DNA of 64,000 nucleotides from Butyricicoccus pullicaecorum (lineage in GTDB: Bacteria; Bacillota; Clostridia; Oscillospirales; Butyricicoccaceae): positions 1-64,000 of the forward strand of contig JAGZIN010000004.1 of assembly GCA_018366195.1 (NCBI GenBank), read 5' to 3'. Position 1 is the first letter of the stretch. Every line of letters starts with the position of its first letter. The position numbers were made by a program, and so were the translations under genes. The notes beneath the pieces are model-generated. The model worked only from the letters and a program-made list of their open reading frames with translations, did not search any database and was not told where the DNA came from. This document shows positions 52,330 to 60,664 of the stretch, piece by piece.

Positions 52330-53244
52330 AATCCAGACTGGACCGCCGTCCCCGTCCCGGCCGGCAAGTTCCCGGACAATCAGGTTGGGGTCCCAAAGAG
52401 CAATGCTGTTTTCAAAGCTTTGCGGGTCTGCGAGCATGAATTTTCCATCGGGAGAAACGCCGCGCACAATCATAAAATGTCCCGATGTGGTAAAGTGTCC
52501 CTGACGCACCAGAATCACGAGGAGATTGCCTGCCTGTAGCTGCTTGGTGAGTCCGGCAACTGTGCGGTCGGTCGCAGAAGTGACTGTTAGCCCATAGGCA
52601 CGTGCTGCCGCGGGAATCAGTGCGTGATAAGAACCGCCGCCTCGGGAATAATATCCGTTTTGAACCGACCAGTTTGCGACGACCGTGGGATCAACGCGGT
52701 AGTCGGTCAGGCTGGAAATCACCATCGCCATTGCGGTTGGACCACATCCGTGGGTGCCGATGGGGTCAGAGCCATAGAGCTGATCCTTCCAAGCGGGTGC
52801 ACTCTGTTCAAAATACAGAATGTCCACATTTCCGCCTGTTAATGTGATGTCCTTCGTCACCGGATTGGTATAGTATCCATCGTGCTCAATGACAAGGTCA
52901 CTTTGCGGTTGCCCTATTTGTTTGGTGTTTCCGGCTGCCGGTGCGGGGAGTTCTGGCTTTGGCTCGAGAGACTCCTTGAAGGCTTGGGCAGCCTGCTCTG
53001 CTTGTTCTGCCCATGCGGCAATGGTTTTTTGTGTTTTGCTGGCAAGCGCAATCGCCTTTTCTTTGCCCAGCTTGGCAAGTGCAACCGTTTTTTCAGCGAT
53101 GGGGTCTGCAATGCGGTGGAATAACGCAGGCGCAAAAATATAACAGGCAATGCTTTCTGCAATCAAAAAGCAGAACATGGCGAGCAATAAGATTTTTCCC
53201 AGCCCAATGGGGCGGGGCTCTTTTTGTTTTTTATGTTTTGCCAT
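52306..53244 (-). CDS. Membrane-anchored C39-like cysteine peptidase
   Basis: 312 aa. One N-terminal membrane helix (about 14-36, ILLLAMFCFLIAESIACYIF) would put the rest outside. A Lys/Ala-rich helix leads to a Peptidase_C39_2 domain (about 125-312). The catalytic Cys is in GTHGCGPTAMAMV, the His in TTSGHFMIVRGV, and the Asp in MLADPQS. No ABC exporter is fused or adjacent, so it is a stand-alone envelope protease of unknown substrate. The 3' end forms its own terminator. Confidence 0.85.
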   Translation of the reverse strand: MAKHKKQKEPRPIGLGKILLLAMFCFLIAESIACYIFAPALFHRIADPIAEKTVALAKLGKEKAIALASKTQKTIAAWAEQAEQAAQAFKESLEPKPELPAPAAGNTKQIGQPQSDLVIEHDGYYTNPVTKDITLTGGNVDILYFEQSAPAWKDQLYGSDPIGTHGCGPTAMAMVISSLTDYRVDPTVVANWSVQNGYYSRGGGSYHALIPAAARAYGLTVTSATDRTVAGLTKQLQAGNLLVILVRQGHFTTSGHFMIVRGVSPDGKFMLADPQSFENSIALWDPNLIVRELAGRDGDGGPVWIIGSGNKS

Positions 53245-53293
53245 TGTGAAACCACCACCTTTCTGGTATAATAAGCATATTTATGAGATGCCT

Positions 53294-53322
53294 TTGATTT
53301 TTTCATGCAATTGTGGTATGAT
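53294..53322 (+). promoter_or_regulatory. Sigma-A-type promoter of the ftsE-like gene
   Basis: TTGATT (53294-53299), 17 bp, TATGAT (53317-53322), with TGG giving an extended -10. The ftsE start is at 53443, leaving a leader of about 115 nt. Confidence 0.65.
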
Positions 53323-53442
53323 AGAGTCGATATCTGTCGGCTTCATTATATCAAACATCACTTGTTTTGCATAGCATGTGAAGAAAAATCTTTTTTATAC
53401 GACAAGACATTGATACGCATTCATCACCGGAGGAAACAATAT

Positions 53443-54201
53443 ATGTCAACGATTACGTTGAAATCGGTCACGAAGGAATATGATACAGGCTCGCGAGCAA
53501 AAAGAAAGACCCCTCCGGCCGTACAGGATATTGACCTGACAATTGAACAGGGTGAATTTGTTTTTGTTTTGGGCAGCAGCGGCGCCGGAAAAAGTACCTT
53601 ACTGCATTTAATGGCGGGAGATATTGCCCCTACCATTGGACATGTTTTTTTGGATGACATTGATCTGGCAACCGTTCCGGAACGAAAGCGACCACAAATC
53701 CGCAGGCGGTATGGGGTGGTATGGCAAGATCCCAAGCTGATTGAAGATCGAACCATTTTTGAAAATATTGCAATCACAATGCGTGCGGCAGGTATGCGGC
53801 GCAGAGAAATCCAAGAGGCAGTTCCTAAGGCGCTTGGCATCGTTGGACTGCGCAAAACGCTTGACAGCTTCCCACATGAGATTTCGGGAGGAGAGCGCAT
53901 GCGAATCGAGCTGGCGCGTGCCATTGTAAATTCGCCGGATATTCTGATAGTTGATGAGCCAACCGCCAATCTGGACAATGATACTGCTTGGGATATGATT
54001 CAGCTCTTTCAGGAAATCAATCGCCGCGGCACAACCGTTGTCATGGCGACTCATGCAAAGAGCTTTGTCAATATCCTGCGCAAGCGCGTGGTAACACTTG
54101 CGGACGGCAAGGTGATTGGTGATGTGAAGAATGGAAGATATGGCTATATTTCCCATCGCTTTTCGCGTGCTTATACGCCCGGAAAGCTGTTTCGCGGCTA
54201 A
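53443..54201 (+). CDS. ftsE: FtsE-like ABC ATPase, no FtsX partner
   Basis: 252 aa from ATG 53443 (CGGAGGAAAC upstream). Walker A is VLGSSGAGKSTLLHL, the Q-loop is VVWQDPKLIEDRTIFEN, the signature is ISGGERMR (usually LSGGEQQR), and Walker B LIVDEPTANLD. The closest pattern is FtsE, which works with the permease FtsX to control wall hydrolases at division. No ftsX follows; the next gene is a chemoreceptor with no terminator between. It may be an orphan FtsE or a different MacB-type exporter ATPase. Confidence 0.82.
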   Translation: MSTITLKSVTKEYDTGSRAKRKTPPAVQDIDLTIEQGEFVFVLGSSGAGKSTLLHLMAGDIAPTIGHVFLDDIDLATVPERKRPQIRRRYGVVWQDPKLIEDRTIFENIAITMRAAGMRRREIQEAVPKALGIVGLRKTLDSFPHEISGGERMRIELARAIVNSPDILIVDEPTANLDNDTAWDMIQLFQEINRRGTTVVMATHAKSFVNILRKRVVTLADGKVIGDVKNGRYGYISHRFSRAYTPGKLFRG

Positions 54202-54317
54202 GATATCTGACTGTAATTTTAGAGGGATTCAAAATACCCGCCATCGGGATTGGAACCGATACGTGGGATTGTGAGGATAAAGATAAAAGATAGATACATT
54301 AGGAGGTAACAAGAAGT

Positions 54318-56114
54318 ATGTTGAAGAAGCTGAGTATCCGTGGGCGGCTGATGGCAGGCTTTGGTATGGTGGCACTGCTGTCCGTCATCATGGTCATTCT
54401 GGGGTTGTCCAGCGCACAGAGTATTCGAGGACGTTACACAGAGCTGATTGAGGGACCGATTGCAGTCGTGGATTATATCAAAGATGCTCGCCTGCATATC
54501 AATGCCATGGCACGTATTGTGCGCGATATGGCACTGGACCCTGATACATCTAATTACAGCCAGTCGGAATCTGAGGTCAATGTACGCAAGACAGCAGTTG
54601 CGGAAATCCTTTCCAAGGTACAGGCGGAATATGACGCAAACGACAACTATGCAAAGCAATGGAGCGACTCCGTGGTTGCATGGGAAAACGAGGCGGACCG
54701 CATCATTGCAACGCTCAAGAGCGGCAACCGGATTCAGGCAATGGATATGCTGGTGCATGAGTGTACGCCGCTGCTGCTGCAAATGAATGAGCAGGCGATG
54801 TCAGCGACAACCAGCATGGTGACAGAGCGTGACGCCGCTGTGGAGGGCGTAAAATCACATGCACGCACGGCCGTCATTCTAATTGCGGTTCTGATGGTTG
54901 TTACCGCGGCGGTAATTTTCCTGCTCGGTGTCCGCATCACCAGAAGCATTGTCGGACCGCTGCATGAAATGAAGAACACAATGATTGCAATGAGTCAGGG
55001 CGATTTGCATACAGAATGTAACTATACCGGAAACGATGAAGTCGGTGCAACCGTAGAGGCGCTCCATAGCAGTCAGCAGACCTTGGCGGACCTGACCGAT
55101 ACACTCGACAGCACACTGGAGCAGATGGCAGAAGGCAACTTCAAGGTTTCTCTGGATGTTGAGTTCCCGGGGGATTTGGGCAGCATCAAGGTTTCGATGG
55201 AAAAGCTGCTCGCACGTCTCAATGAGGTCATGACACAGCTGCGCAACTCCGGCGACCAGGTTTCAGCCGGTTCGGAGCAGGTATCCTCCGGCGCGCAGGC
55301 ACTGGCGCAGGGCGCAACCGAGCAGGCAAGCTCTGTGGAGGAGCTGAGCGCAACCATCAGCGAAATTTCTTCTGCTTCCAAGGAGAATGCAAAGAGCGCA
55401 ACACAGGTACGTGCGCTTGCCAATGAAGCCGGTGCATCCATCGAAAAGAGCACCGAGCAAATGCAGGAAATGCTGGCAGCGATGGACGATATCAGCAATT
55501 CCTCCAGCGAAATCGGTAAAATCATCAAGACCATTGAGGACATCGCATTCCAGACCAACATTCTGGCGCTCAATGCAGCGGTTGAGGCAGCGCGTGCCGG
55601 AACGGCGGGCAAGGGCTTCGCTGTGGTTGCGGACGAGGTGCGCAACCTTGCAAGCAAGTCTGCTGAGGCGTCCAAGAACACAGCCGCTCTGATTGAACAG
55701 GCAATCCACGCCGTGGAGCGCGGCAGTACGCTGGCAACCGGAACCGCAAAAACGCTCGACGAAGCGAGTACAATGGCGCGTGAGGCAGTCAAGAACATTG
55801 ACCACATCACAAACGCAATTGACCAAGAGGCTTCCTCCATCGAGCAAATCACCATTGGCATTGACCAGATTTCTGCCGTGGTGCAGACCAACTCCGCAAC
55901 CAGCGAGGAGGCAGCAGCAGCTTCCGAGGAGCTGTCCTCTCAGGCTCAGATGATGCACTCTCTGCTGAGCTACTTCCAGTTGAAGGACGATGCCAACGCA
56001 CCGCTTGGGTTTGACGGCGGTGCTGGCGTGGCACAGCAGTCCCATTATGAAGACGACTTCGACAGCTACACCCCGCCGATGCAGTCCATCGGCAGCAGCT
56101 TCGACAAGTATTAA
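54318..56114 (+). CDS. Methyl-accepting chemotaxis protein
   Basis: 598 aa. Membrane helix 1 (about 12-33), an extracellular four-helix bundle (about 35-185), helix 2 (about 190-211), a HAMP domain ([20 protein letters not shown]) and a long signalling hairpin. Its tip is [19 protein letters not shown], and the methylation helices contain [20 protein letters not shown] and [20 protein letters not shown]. No ligand pocket can be named. The C-terminus lacks the NWETF CheR-binding peptide. It ends at the terminator 56127-56157. Confidence 0.95.
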   Translation: MLKKLSIRGRLMAGFGMVALLSVIMVILGLSSAQSIRGRYTELIEGPIAVVDYIKDARLHINAMARIVRDMALDPDTSNYSQSESEVNVRKTAVAEILSKVQAEYDANDNYAKQWSDSVVAWENEADRIIATLKSGNRIQAMDMLVHECTPLLLQMNEQAMSATTSMVTERDAAVEGVKSHARTAVILIAVLMVVTAAVIFLLGVRITRSIVGPLHEMKNTMIAMSQGDLHTECNYTGNDEVGATVEALHSSQQTLADLTDTLDSTLEQMAEGNFKVSLDVEFPGDLGSIKVSMEKLLARLNEVMTQLRNSGDQVSAGSEQVSSGAQALAQGATEQASSVEELSATISEISSASKENAKSATQVRALANEAGASIEKSTEQMQEMLAAMDDISNSSSEIGKIIKTIEDIAFQTNILALNAAVEAARAGTAGKGFAVVADEVRNLASKSAEASKNTAALIEQAIHAVERGSTLATGTAKTLDEASTMAREAVKNIDHITNAIDQEASSIEQITIGIDQISAVVQTNSATSEEAAAASEELSSQAQMMHSLLSYFQLKDDANAPLGFDGGAGVAQQSHYEDDFDSYTPPMQSIGSSFDKY

Positions 56115-56126
56115 GAAACGCATTTG

Positions 56127-56157
56127 GAAGGGCACCTTTTGGTGCCCTTCTTATTTT
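56127..56157 (+). terminator. Terminator of the chemoreceptor gene
   Basis: GAAGGGCACC pairs with GGTGCCCTTC across TTTT, and TTATTTT follows. It separates the receptor from the flagellin promoter. Confidence 0.85.
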
Positions 56158-56201
56158 CCACAAACACACAAAAAAATAAAAATAAAATTTTATAAAACCC
56201 C

Positions 56202-56228
56202 TTAATTTTCCAAGAGGAAGGACGATAT
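56202..56228 (+). promoter_or_regulatory. Sigma-D-type promoter of flagellin
   Basis: TTAA (56202-56205), exactly 15 bp, GACGATAT (56221-56228). The consensus for this factor is TAAA-N15-GCCGATAT; there is one mismatch in each box. It is the only place in the window where both boxes fit at the right spacing, and the sigma factor itself is encoded at 41658. Confidence 0.75.
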
Positions 56229-56234
56229 ATAAAA

Positions 56235-56265
56235 TGTAAGACGTGGGTGACGTCAGCGCCTTACA
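56235..56265 (+). promoter_or_regulatory. 5' stem-loop in the flagellin leader
   Basis: TGTAAG (56235-56240) pairs with CTTACA (56260-56265), with an inner ACG/CGT stem. It would sit close to the 5' end of the flagellin mRNA and may stabilise it. Confidence 0.5.
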
Positions 56266-56273
56266 CAAATAAA

Positions 56274-56293
56274 CGGGAACATGGAAGTTCCCG
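56274..56293 (+). promoter_or_regulatory. Candidate CsrA site 1: hairpin with GGA loop
   Basis: CGGGAAC (56274-56280) pairs perfectly with GTTCCCG (56287-56293); the six-base loop ATGGAA displays GGA at 56283-56285. ACATGGAAGT in context matches the CsrA consensus ACARGGANGT well. This is the layout of BS1 in the Bacillus hag leader. Confidence 0.7.
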
Positions 56294-56300
56294 GAAAATT

Positions 56301-56310
56301 ACATGGAGGT
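56301..56310 (+). promoter_or_regulatory. Candidate CsrA site 2 overlapping the flagellin SD
   Basis: ACATGGAGGT contains GGA (56305-56307) and is itself the SD (GGAGGT), five bases before ATG 56316. CsrA bound here would block the ribosome. The two GGA cores are 22 nt apart, a distance one CsrA dimer can bridge. Confidence 0.7.
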
Positions 56311-56315
56311 TTATT

Positions 56316-57968
56316 ATGAGAATCCAACATAATATTGCGTCTTTGAACTCTTACCGCAATTACACAAACAACACAAACGCTGTTGCTAAGAACCTGGAAA
56401 AGCTGTCCTCTGGCTACCGCATCAACCGCGCTGGCGATGACGCTGCTGGTCTGGCTATTTCTGAGAAAATGCGTGCACAGATCACTGGTCTGGAAACCGC
56501 TCAGAAGAACGCAGCTGACGGCGTTTCTCTCGTACAGACCGCTGAAGGCGCTCTGACCGAAGTTCACTCCATGCTGAACCGTATGGTTGAGCTGGCTGAC
56601 CAGTCTGCAAACGGCACCTACGACAACGAAGTTGACCGTGCAAACCTGCAGAAGGAAATCAAGGACCTGAAGGCAGAAATCGACCGCATCGCTGACGGCA
56701 CAAACTTCAACGGTATCAACCTGCTCGACGGTACACTCGGCGGCAAGGGCAATATCGCTGGCAAGCTGGGCATCGAGAACAGCAAGATTACTACTTCTGT
56801 AACTACCTCTACTGCTGTTAAGGGAGCAAATGGTGATTTGGCAGCTGGTGAGTCTATTTCCTATACTATTGCTTGGAAAGACGGCGATGTAGAAAAGTCC
56901 AAAACCGTTCAGCTCACAGTTGATAAGGTAGATGGTAATAATGCTATTCTTAAGGCTGAGGATGGAACTGAGTACACTGTAAAGAAGCAAGCGACAGATG
57001 ATGAGGTTTCACAGGCTTTATTTGCAGAACTGAAGAAAGATAGCTCTCTGAATAGCGCGTTTGATATTACATTGAATGCAGCTGATAAGACTTTCACCTT
57101 TACAAGTAAGCAGACTGGTTCTGCAGGTGCAGTTATTACGGCATTGAACAGTCAGGTTACTGGTAAATTCCAGGCAGGTGCTACAATTGATGCAGATCCG
57201 GCGAAGACCAAGGCAGGAAAGGACTCTCAGCAGATTCTGGATTTCACCGATGTTGCAGTTGTTGATGGTACCGCTGCTGTAAAGGCTGAAGATGCTGAAA
57301 AGGCAATCTTTGAGGTTGATGGCAAGAAGTTTATCTTTGCTAAGGTTGGTAGCACATCTGCGAACCTGAAGGATGTTCCTTCTGATGTAACTGTGATTAC
57401 CTTGGCTGGTAATACCTATGCTGGTGCACAGGATGCTCAGAATGTTGCAGCGACTATTGGTCGTGTAACAGGCAAGGAATTCGAGGTTGCAGCTGCTACT
57501 GATAATGCTACTGGTGTTGCACAGCATGACATCATCTTCAAGGGTAAGGAGACCCTGTCCAAGGGCGGACAGAGCCTGACCCTGCAGATTGGTGATACCT
57601 CTGCGGATTACAACCAGCTCGAAGTTGCAATCAAGGATTGCCACGTGGCAACTCTGGGCATTGCAGATATTGACATTGGCACACAAGCAGGAGCAAAGGC
57701 TGCTGTGGACGTTATCAAGAATGCAATCAACTACGTATCGGATGTACGCGGTACATTGGGTGCAACCCAGAACCGTCTGGAGCACACCATCAACAACCTG
57801 TCTGTTACCACAGAGAACATGACAGCTGCTGAGAGCCGTATCCGTGACGTAGACGTTGCAAAGGAAATGATGTCCTACACCAAGAACAACATTCTGGTGC
57901 AGTCTGCTCAGGCTATGTTGGCTCAGGCAAACCAGACTCCTCAGGGCGTTCTGCAGCTCCTGCAGTAA
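56316..57968 (+). CDS. hag: Flagellin
   Basis: 550 aa from ATG 56316. The N-terminal D0/D1 (MRIQHNIASLNSYRNYTNNT, SSGYRINRAGDDAAGLAISE) and C-terminal D1/D0 (LEHTINNLSVTTENMTAAES, the RIRDVDVAKEMMSYTK segment and ANQTPQGVLQLLQ) are highly conserved. A large surface part (about 160-430) is specific and AT-richer than its ends. Expected control: sigma-D promoter, CsrA/FliW on the leader. Lysine methylation by FliB (58144) is likely. It ends at the terminator 58045-58079. Confidence 0.97.
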   Translation: MRIQHNIASLNSYRNYTNNTNAVAKNLEKLSSGYRINRAGDDAAGLAISEKMRAQITGLETAQKNAADGVSLVQTAEGALTEVHSMLNRMVELADQSANGTYDNEVDRANLQKEIKDLKAEIDRIADGTNFNGINLLDGTLGGKGNIAGKLGIENSKITTSVTTSTAVKGANGDLAAGESISYTIAWKDGDVEKSKTVQLTVDKVDGNNAILKAEDGTEYTVKKQATDDEVSQALFAELKKDSSLNSAFDITLNAADKTFTFTSKQTGSAGAVITALNSQVTGKFQAGATIDADPAKTKAGKDSQQILDFTDVAVVDGTAAVKAEDAEKAIFEVDGKKFIFAKVGSTSANLKDVPSDVTVITLAGNTYAGAQDAQNVAATIGRVTGKEFEVAAATDNATGVAQHDIIFKGKETLSKGGQSLTLQIGDTSADYNQLEVAIKDCHVATLGIADIDIGTQAGAKAAVDVIKNAINYVSDVRGTLGATQNRLEHTINNLSVTTENMTAAESRIRDVDVAKEMMSYTKNNILVQSAQAMLAQANQTPQGVLQLLQ

Positions 57969-58044
57969 TGTTCCCTTTGAAGGCATTGGCTGCCTGATTT
58001 GGAATCGGCGCGAGAATAGATGTGATGACGAACAAATGGCGGAG

Positions 58045-58079
58045 ATACCGGATTCTTTGAATCCGGTATTTCTGTTTTT
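58045..58079 (+). terminator. Flagellin terminator
   Basis: An 11-bp perfect stem (58045-58055 with 58059-58069, ATACCGGATTC) with a TTT loop is followed by TCTGTTTTT. Confidence 0.9.
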
Positions 58080-58113
58080 GTACACAATATGTGAAAGATA
58101 CGCGGCAACGCAT

Positions 58114-58142
58114 AAAAAAATGCCCTTTTCGGGCATTTTTTG
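58114..58142. terminator. Second, bidirectional terminator between flagellin and fliB
   Basis: AAAAAATGCCC and GGGCATTTTTT form a short stem with A/T runs at both ends, which suits convergent transcripts (flagellin plus, flgK-to-fliB minus). Confidence 0.8.
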
Positions 58143-58143
58143 T

Positions 58144-59340
58144 TTATCCGCGTAATAAAATCGCCATGTGTGCAAGAGAATTGCTATTAAATATTTGCAA
58201 ATGATTCACAGTGAAATCAAACAAATTACTCACATTCAAACTAGAACGAGACATATACACGAGGCTATCAATTAAATCAGCTGGATTTTCAGCACCTGAT
58301 GCAACAGAGACAAATCGTAAAAGGCTATAAAGTGAGCATAGATGAAGATAGGAATTCCAAACGGAAGCAGACTGAAAGGGGAAGTTAAGTCGAAAGATGG
58401 TGAGTATCATATAATTTTCAAAGAAATTATCAATATTAGGGAATCGCATCATGAATTGAGAATCTAATAGATTATATTGTTCTGCATCACATGAAAAGGA
58501 TTCATTTTGATAGGAAAGATTGACTTGTTTCACAAGAAGAGACAGTAGGTTCTTTATAGGAGAAACATAGCTTAGCAGATATAGCAGTTTACAATTGTTC
58601 AGCAAAAACCATGGACGATTGCCTTTTAACTCCTCTAAAGATTTTGCTAAACTGTTTCCCTTAGTGTGCGTTTGCCATTTCATAAACCAAGTTGGAATTT
58701 GTTCTACCGAAGCGGAATCTTGAATTTTTTGTAATTCTTGAAGTGCAAGTCCTAAAATTATCAGACGATCAGATAGGCTATACGAACGGTTTTTTAGTAT
58801 CCAAATGCAAAGATTATGAATATCGGTAATATAATCAGAGGGGATAGAACCAGATTGTATATCTGCGAATATACTATAAGAAATTTGTTCGTGCAACTCG
58901 TTTTTGAATTGAATCCCTGTTTTCGAATTTTCCCATAATAGCTCAAGTGTAGCTTCGCAACCAGTATCCAAGCAATATGTATACAAATCAGAGGAGATTT
59001 TTTGATGGATACGCGGAAAAATTTTGCAAATATGTGGCAGGGTATTGTATCCGTATTCTAATTGCATACCACACATTTTGGAATCGGTTAGATAGGGACA
59101 ATATCCATCTGATGTTAAATTGACAATAGCATATTTCCTGTCAGTTGCATTTTCATGTGGGAGACGGCTCAGAAATGATGCCATTTTTTCATCTTTGATT
59201 CGATGCCGCAGTTTGTTGTACTCTGCGCGTGTGATATCAATTTCCCACTGCTGACAGCAGGTGTTGCGGCATGCACCGCCCTTGCACTGAAACTTGTCAT
59301 ATATCGTGGGCATAACGGTCGGAAATTTTTTAATTGGCAT
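58144..59340 (-). CDS. fliB: Flagellin lysine-N-methylase FliB
   Basis: 398 aa. The Cys-rich motifs of FliB are present: YDKFQCKGGACRNTCCQQWE near residue 15-35, YCPYLTDSKMCGM and LPHICKIFPR. They are thought to hold an iron-sulphur cluster. FliB methylates surface lysines of flagellin with S-adenosylmethionine. It starts five bases after csrA and faces flagellin. The DNA is visibly AT-richer than both neighbours, so it was probably added to an older operon. Confidence 0.9.
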   Translation of the reverse strand: MPIKKFPTVMPTIYDKFQCKGGACRNTCCQQWEIDITRAEYNKLRHRIKDEKMASFLSRLPHENATDRKYAIVNLTSDGYCPYLTDSKMCGMQLEYGYNTLPHICKIFPRIHQKISSDLYTYCLDTGCEATLELLWENSKTGIQFKNELHEQISYSIFADIQSGSIPSDYITDIHNLCIWILKNRSYSLSDRLIILGLALQELQKIQDSASVEQIPTWFMKWQTHTKGNSLAKSLEELKGNRPWFLLNNCKLLYLLSYVSPIKNLLSLLVKQVNLSYQNESFSCDAEQYNLLDSQFMMRFPNIDNFFENYMILTIFRLNFPFQSASVWNSYLHLCSLYSLLRFVSVASGAENPADLIDSLVYMSRSSLNVSNLFDFTVNHLQIFNSNSLAHMAILLRG

Positions 59341-59345
59341 GGAAA

Positions 59346-59579
59346 TTACTCCTTATGATTTGGGGATTGGAATAGCTGGCGCAGGGCAGCCGGAGAAGCA
59401 CCAGTAGCCGCCTCCTGATTCATGCGTGCCGCCTCCAGCAGTTCGGTGCGCTTGATGGGCGTTTCCCGTGGGGCGTCGATTGCCAGCCGTACACGGTCTG
59501 TGCCGATTTCCGTCACGGTGACCGTGATGTTATCTCCAATTTGTACTGCTTCACCCTTACGGCGTTGTAGGATTAGCAT
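59346..59579 (-). CDS. csrA: Translational regulator CsrA
   Basis: 77 aa. The dimer fold is typical: MLILQRRKGEAVQIGDNITV, VTEIGTDRVRLAIDAPRETP and the RNA-contacting Arg at IKRTELLE. CsrA binds GGA motifs; the flagellin leader carries two. Its first codons overlap the end of fliW (59573-59579), so the two proteins are made together. Confidence 0.96.
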   Translation of the reverse strand: MLILQRRKGEAVQIGDNITVTVTEIGTDRVRLAIDAPRETPIKRTELLEAARMNQEAATGASPAALRQLFQSPNHKE

Positions 59580-60034
59580 GACGGCTCCTCCTTTGCTGCG
59601 GCAAGCTCCGAGAGCTTATGCCGGAAGGTGTAGCCGTTGTCTTCGGTCAGCATGACCTGAAACGCGGTGCGGGTCTCCATGTGCATGGCAATGGGACAGC
59701 GCAGATTGACGGTGCTTTCGGTCATGGGGTCACGCAGGACACAGATGGCATAGAGTGCAATGTGTTCGCCGGTGGGGTCTCCCAGACGGGCACAGTCCTC
59801 GTCAGACAGGTCTGGGGCATAATCCGGTACCAGCTGGAAAGGGTCGAGCACAATAAATGCGGTTTCTGCGTGTGTTGTGCTTTGCAGACAGAAGGGAGAA
59901 GCTTCGTCATCTTCCAGCCGAATGAGAAGGAAGTCGTGTTCCTCCTCAAAACCGAATAGCCCATCCGGAAAACGGATGAGCTCGTCGGTTTGATATGTAA
60001 TTTCTCCGCAATACTTTGTTTCAATCTTCATCAT
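59573..60034 (-). CDS. fliW: Flagellar assembly factor FliW
   Basis: 153 aa. FLIW markers include the start TKYCGEITYQTDELIRFPDG, LFGFEEEHDFLLIRL and the AFIVLDPFQLVPDYAPDLSD stretch. FliW binds either flagellin or CsrA, so it frees flagellin translation when flagellin leaves the cell. Start ATG 60034 (ATG 60031 also possible) overlaps the end of yviE. Confidence 0.95.
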   Translation of the reverse strand: MMKIETKYCGEITYQTDELIRFPDGLFGFEEEHDFLLIRLEDDEASPFCLQSTTHAETAFIVLDPFQLVPDYAPDLSDEDCARLGDPTGEHIALYAICVLRDPMTESTVNLRCPIAMHMETRTAFQVMLTEDNGYTFRHKLSELAAAKEEPSC

Positions 60035-60633
60035 GCATTCACATCAATCGGTTCGTAATTCGGGTCAGCAGACGGCGGAACATAGAGCGGTCCCCCAATG
60101 TACTCAATGACAACATCAGGATGCTGTGTGACAGAAATTTCAATATTGCCCGGTATGAATTCGTAGCTGGCTTCGTTCATCTTCCAGTCAAAGTTCAGCT
60201 TATCCATTTCATATCGAATGGACATTTCACCGGGGTCCCATGAGATTTCCGGACCGGTCGAGGGCAGGAAAGTCAGCCCAAGCTCGGTGTTGATGTGTGT
60301 CGATTCCTTGGAAAACTGGGTTTCCAGTTCTTCCCCAACCTGCGCCTTGAGCAGCAGCTGACCATGACGTCCGGCGGTTGCCATCGCCTCATAAACAGCG
60401 TTTTTGCCTTTTTGCGCCGCCTGTTCCACGCTGCGGAACGGTGTCGGGGAAAGGGAATTGCGTGCCTCAAATGTGTCTAAATTCAGCCGAATGGGTCGGC
60501 TGTGAATGCTTAGACCACCCTTGTCACGATTGATTTCGAGTTCGGCTGTGCCGCGGGCGTACTCCAGCTTGGCATGATTGACCTTCATTTCAATCTGGAT
60601 GGGTACGGTTTTGATACTTAACAGTTGTTCCAT
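60031..60633 (-). CDS. yviE: YviE-like DUF6470 protein
   Basis: 200 aa. It matches the family found between flgL and fliW in Bacillus and Clostridia (YviE, DUF6470): an amphipathic start LLSIKTVPIQIEMKVNHAKL, IHSRPIRLNLDTFEARNS, and the late VVIEYIGGPLYVPPSADP segment. Function is not known. It overlaps fliW at its 3' end. Confidence 0.85.
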   Translation of the reverse strand: MEQLLSIKTVPIQIEMKVNHAKLEYARGTAELEINRDKGGLSIHSRPIRLNLDTFEARNSLSPTPFRSVEQAAQKGKNAVYEAMATAGRHGQLLLKAQVGEELETQFSKESTHINTELGLTFLPSTGPEISWDPGEMSIRYEMDKLNFDWKMNEASYEFIPGNIEISVTQHPDVVIEYIGGPLYVPPSADPNYEPIDVNA

Positions 60634-60664
60634 AGGTGATCACCCCCTAATATGATATGATTGT

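Noticed and set aside
54236..54262. Possible sigma-D promoter before the chemoreceptor (ACCGATAC)
   Set aside because: Two mismatches in the -10 and no -35 at the right distance.
55073..56135. Two long minus-strand frames (272 and 290 codons) across the chemoreceptor gene
   Set aside because: Antisense shadows of the helical, Ala/Ser-rich receptor signalling domain; no plausible start or product.
57018..58175. Long minus-strand open frame (385 codons) across flagellin
   Set aside because: It is antisense to a certain gene, has no SD or family pattern, and reflects codon bias of flagellin.
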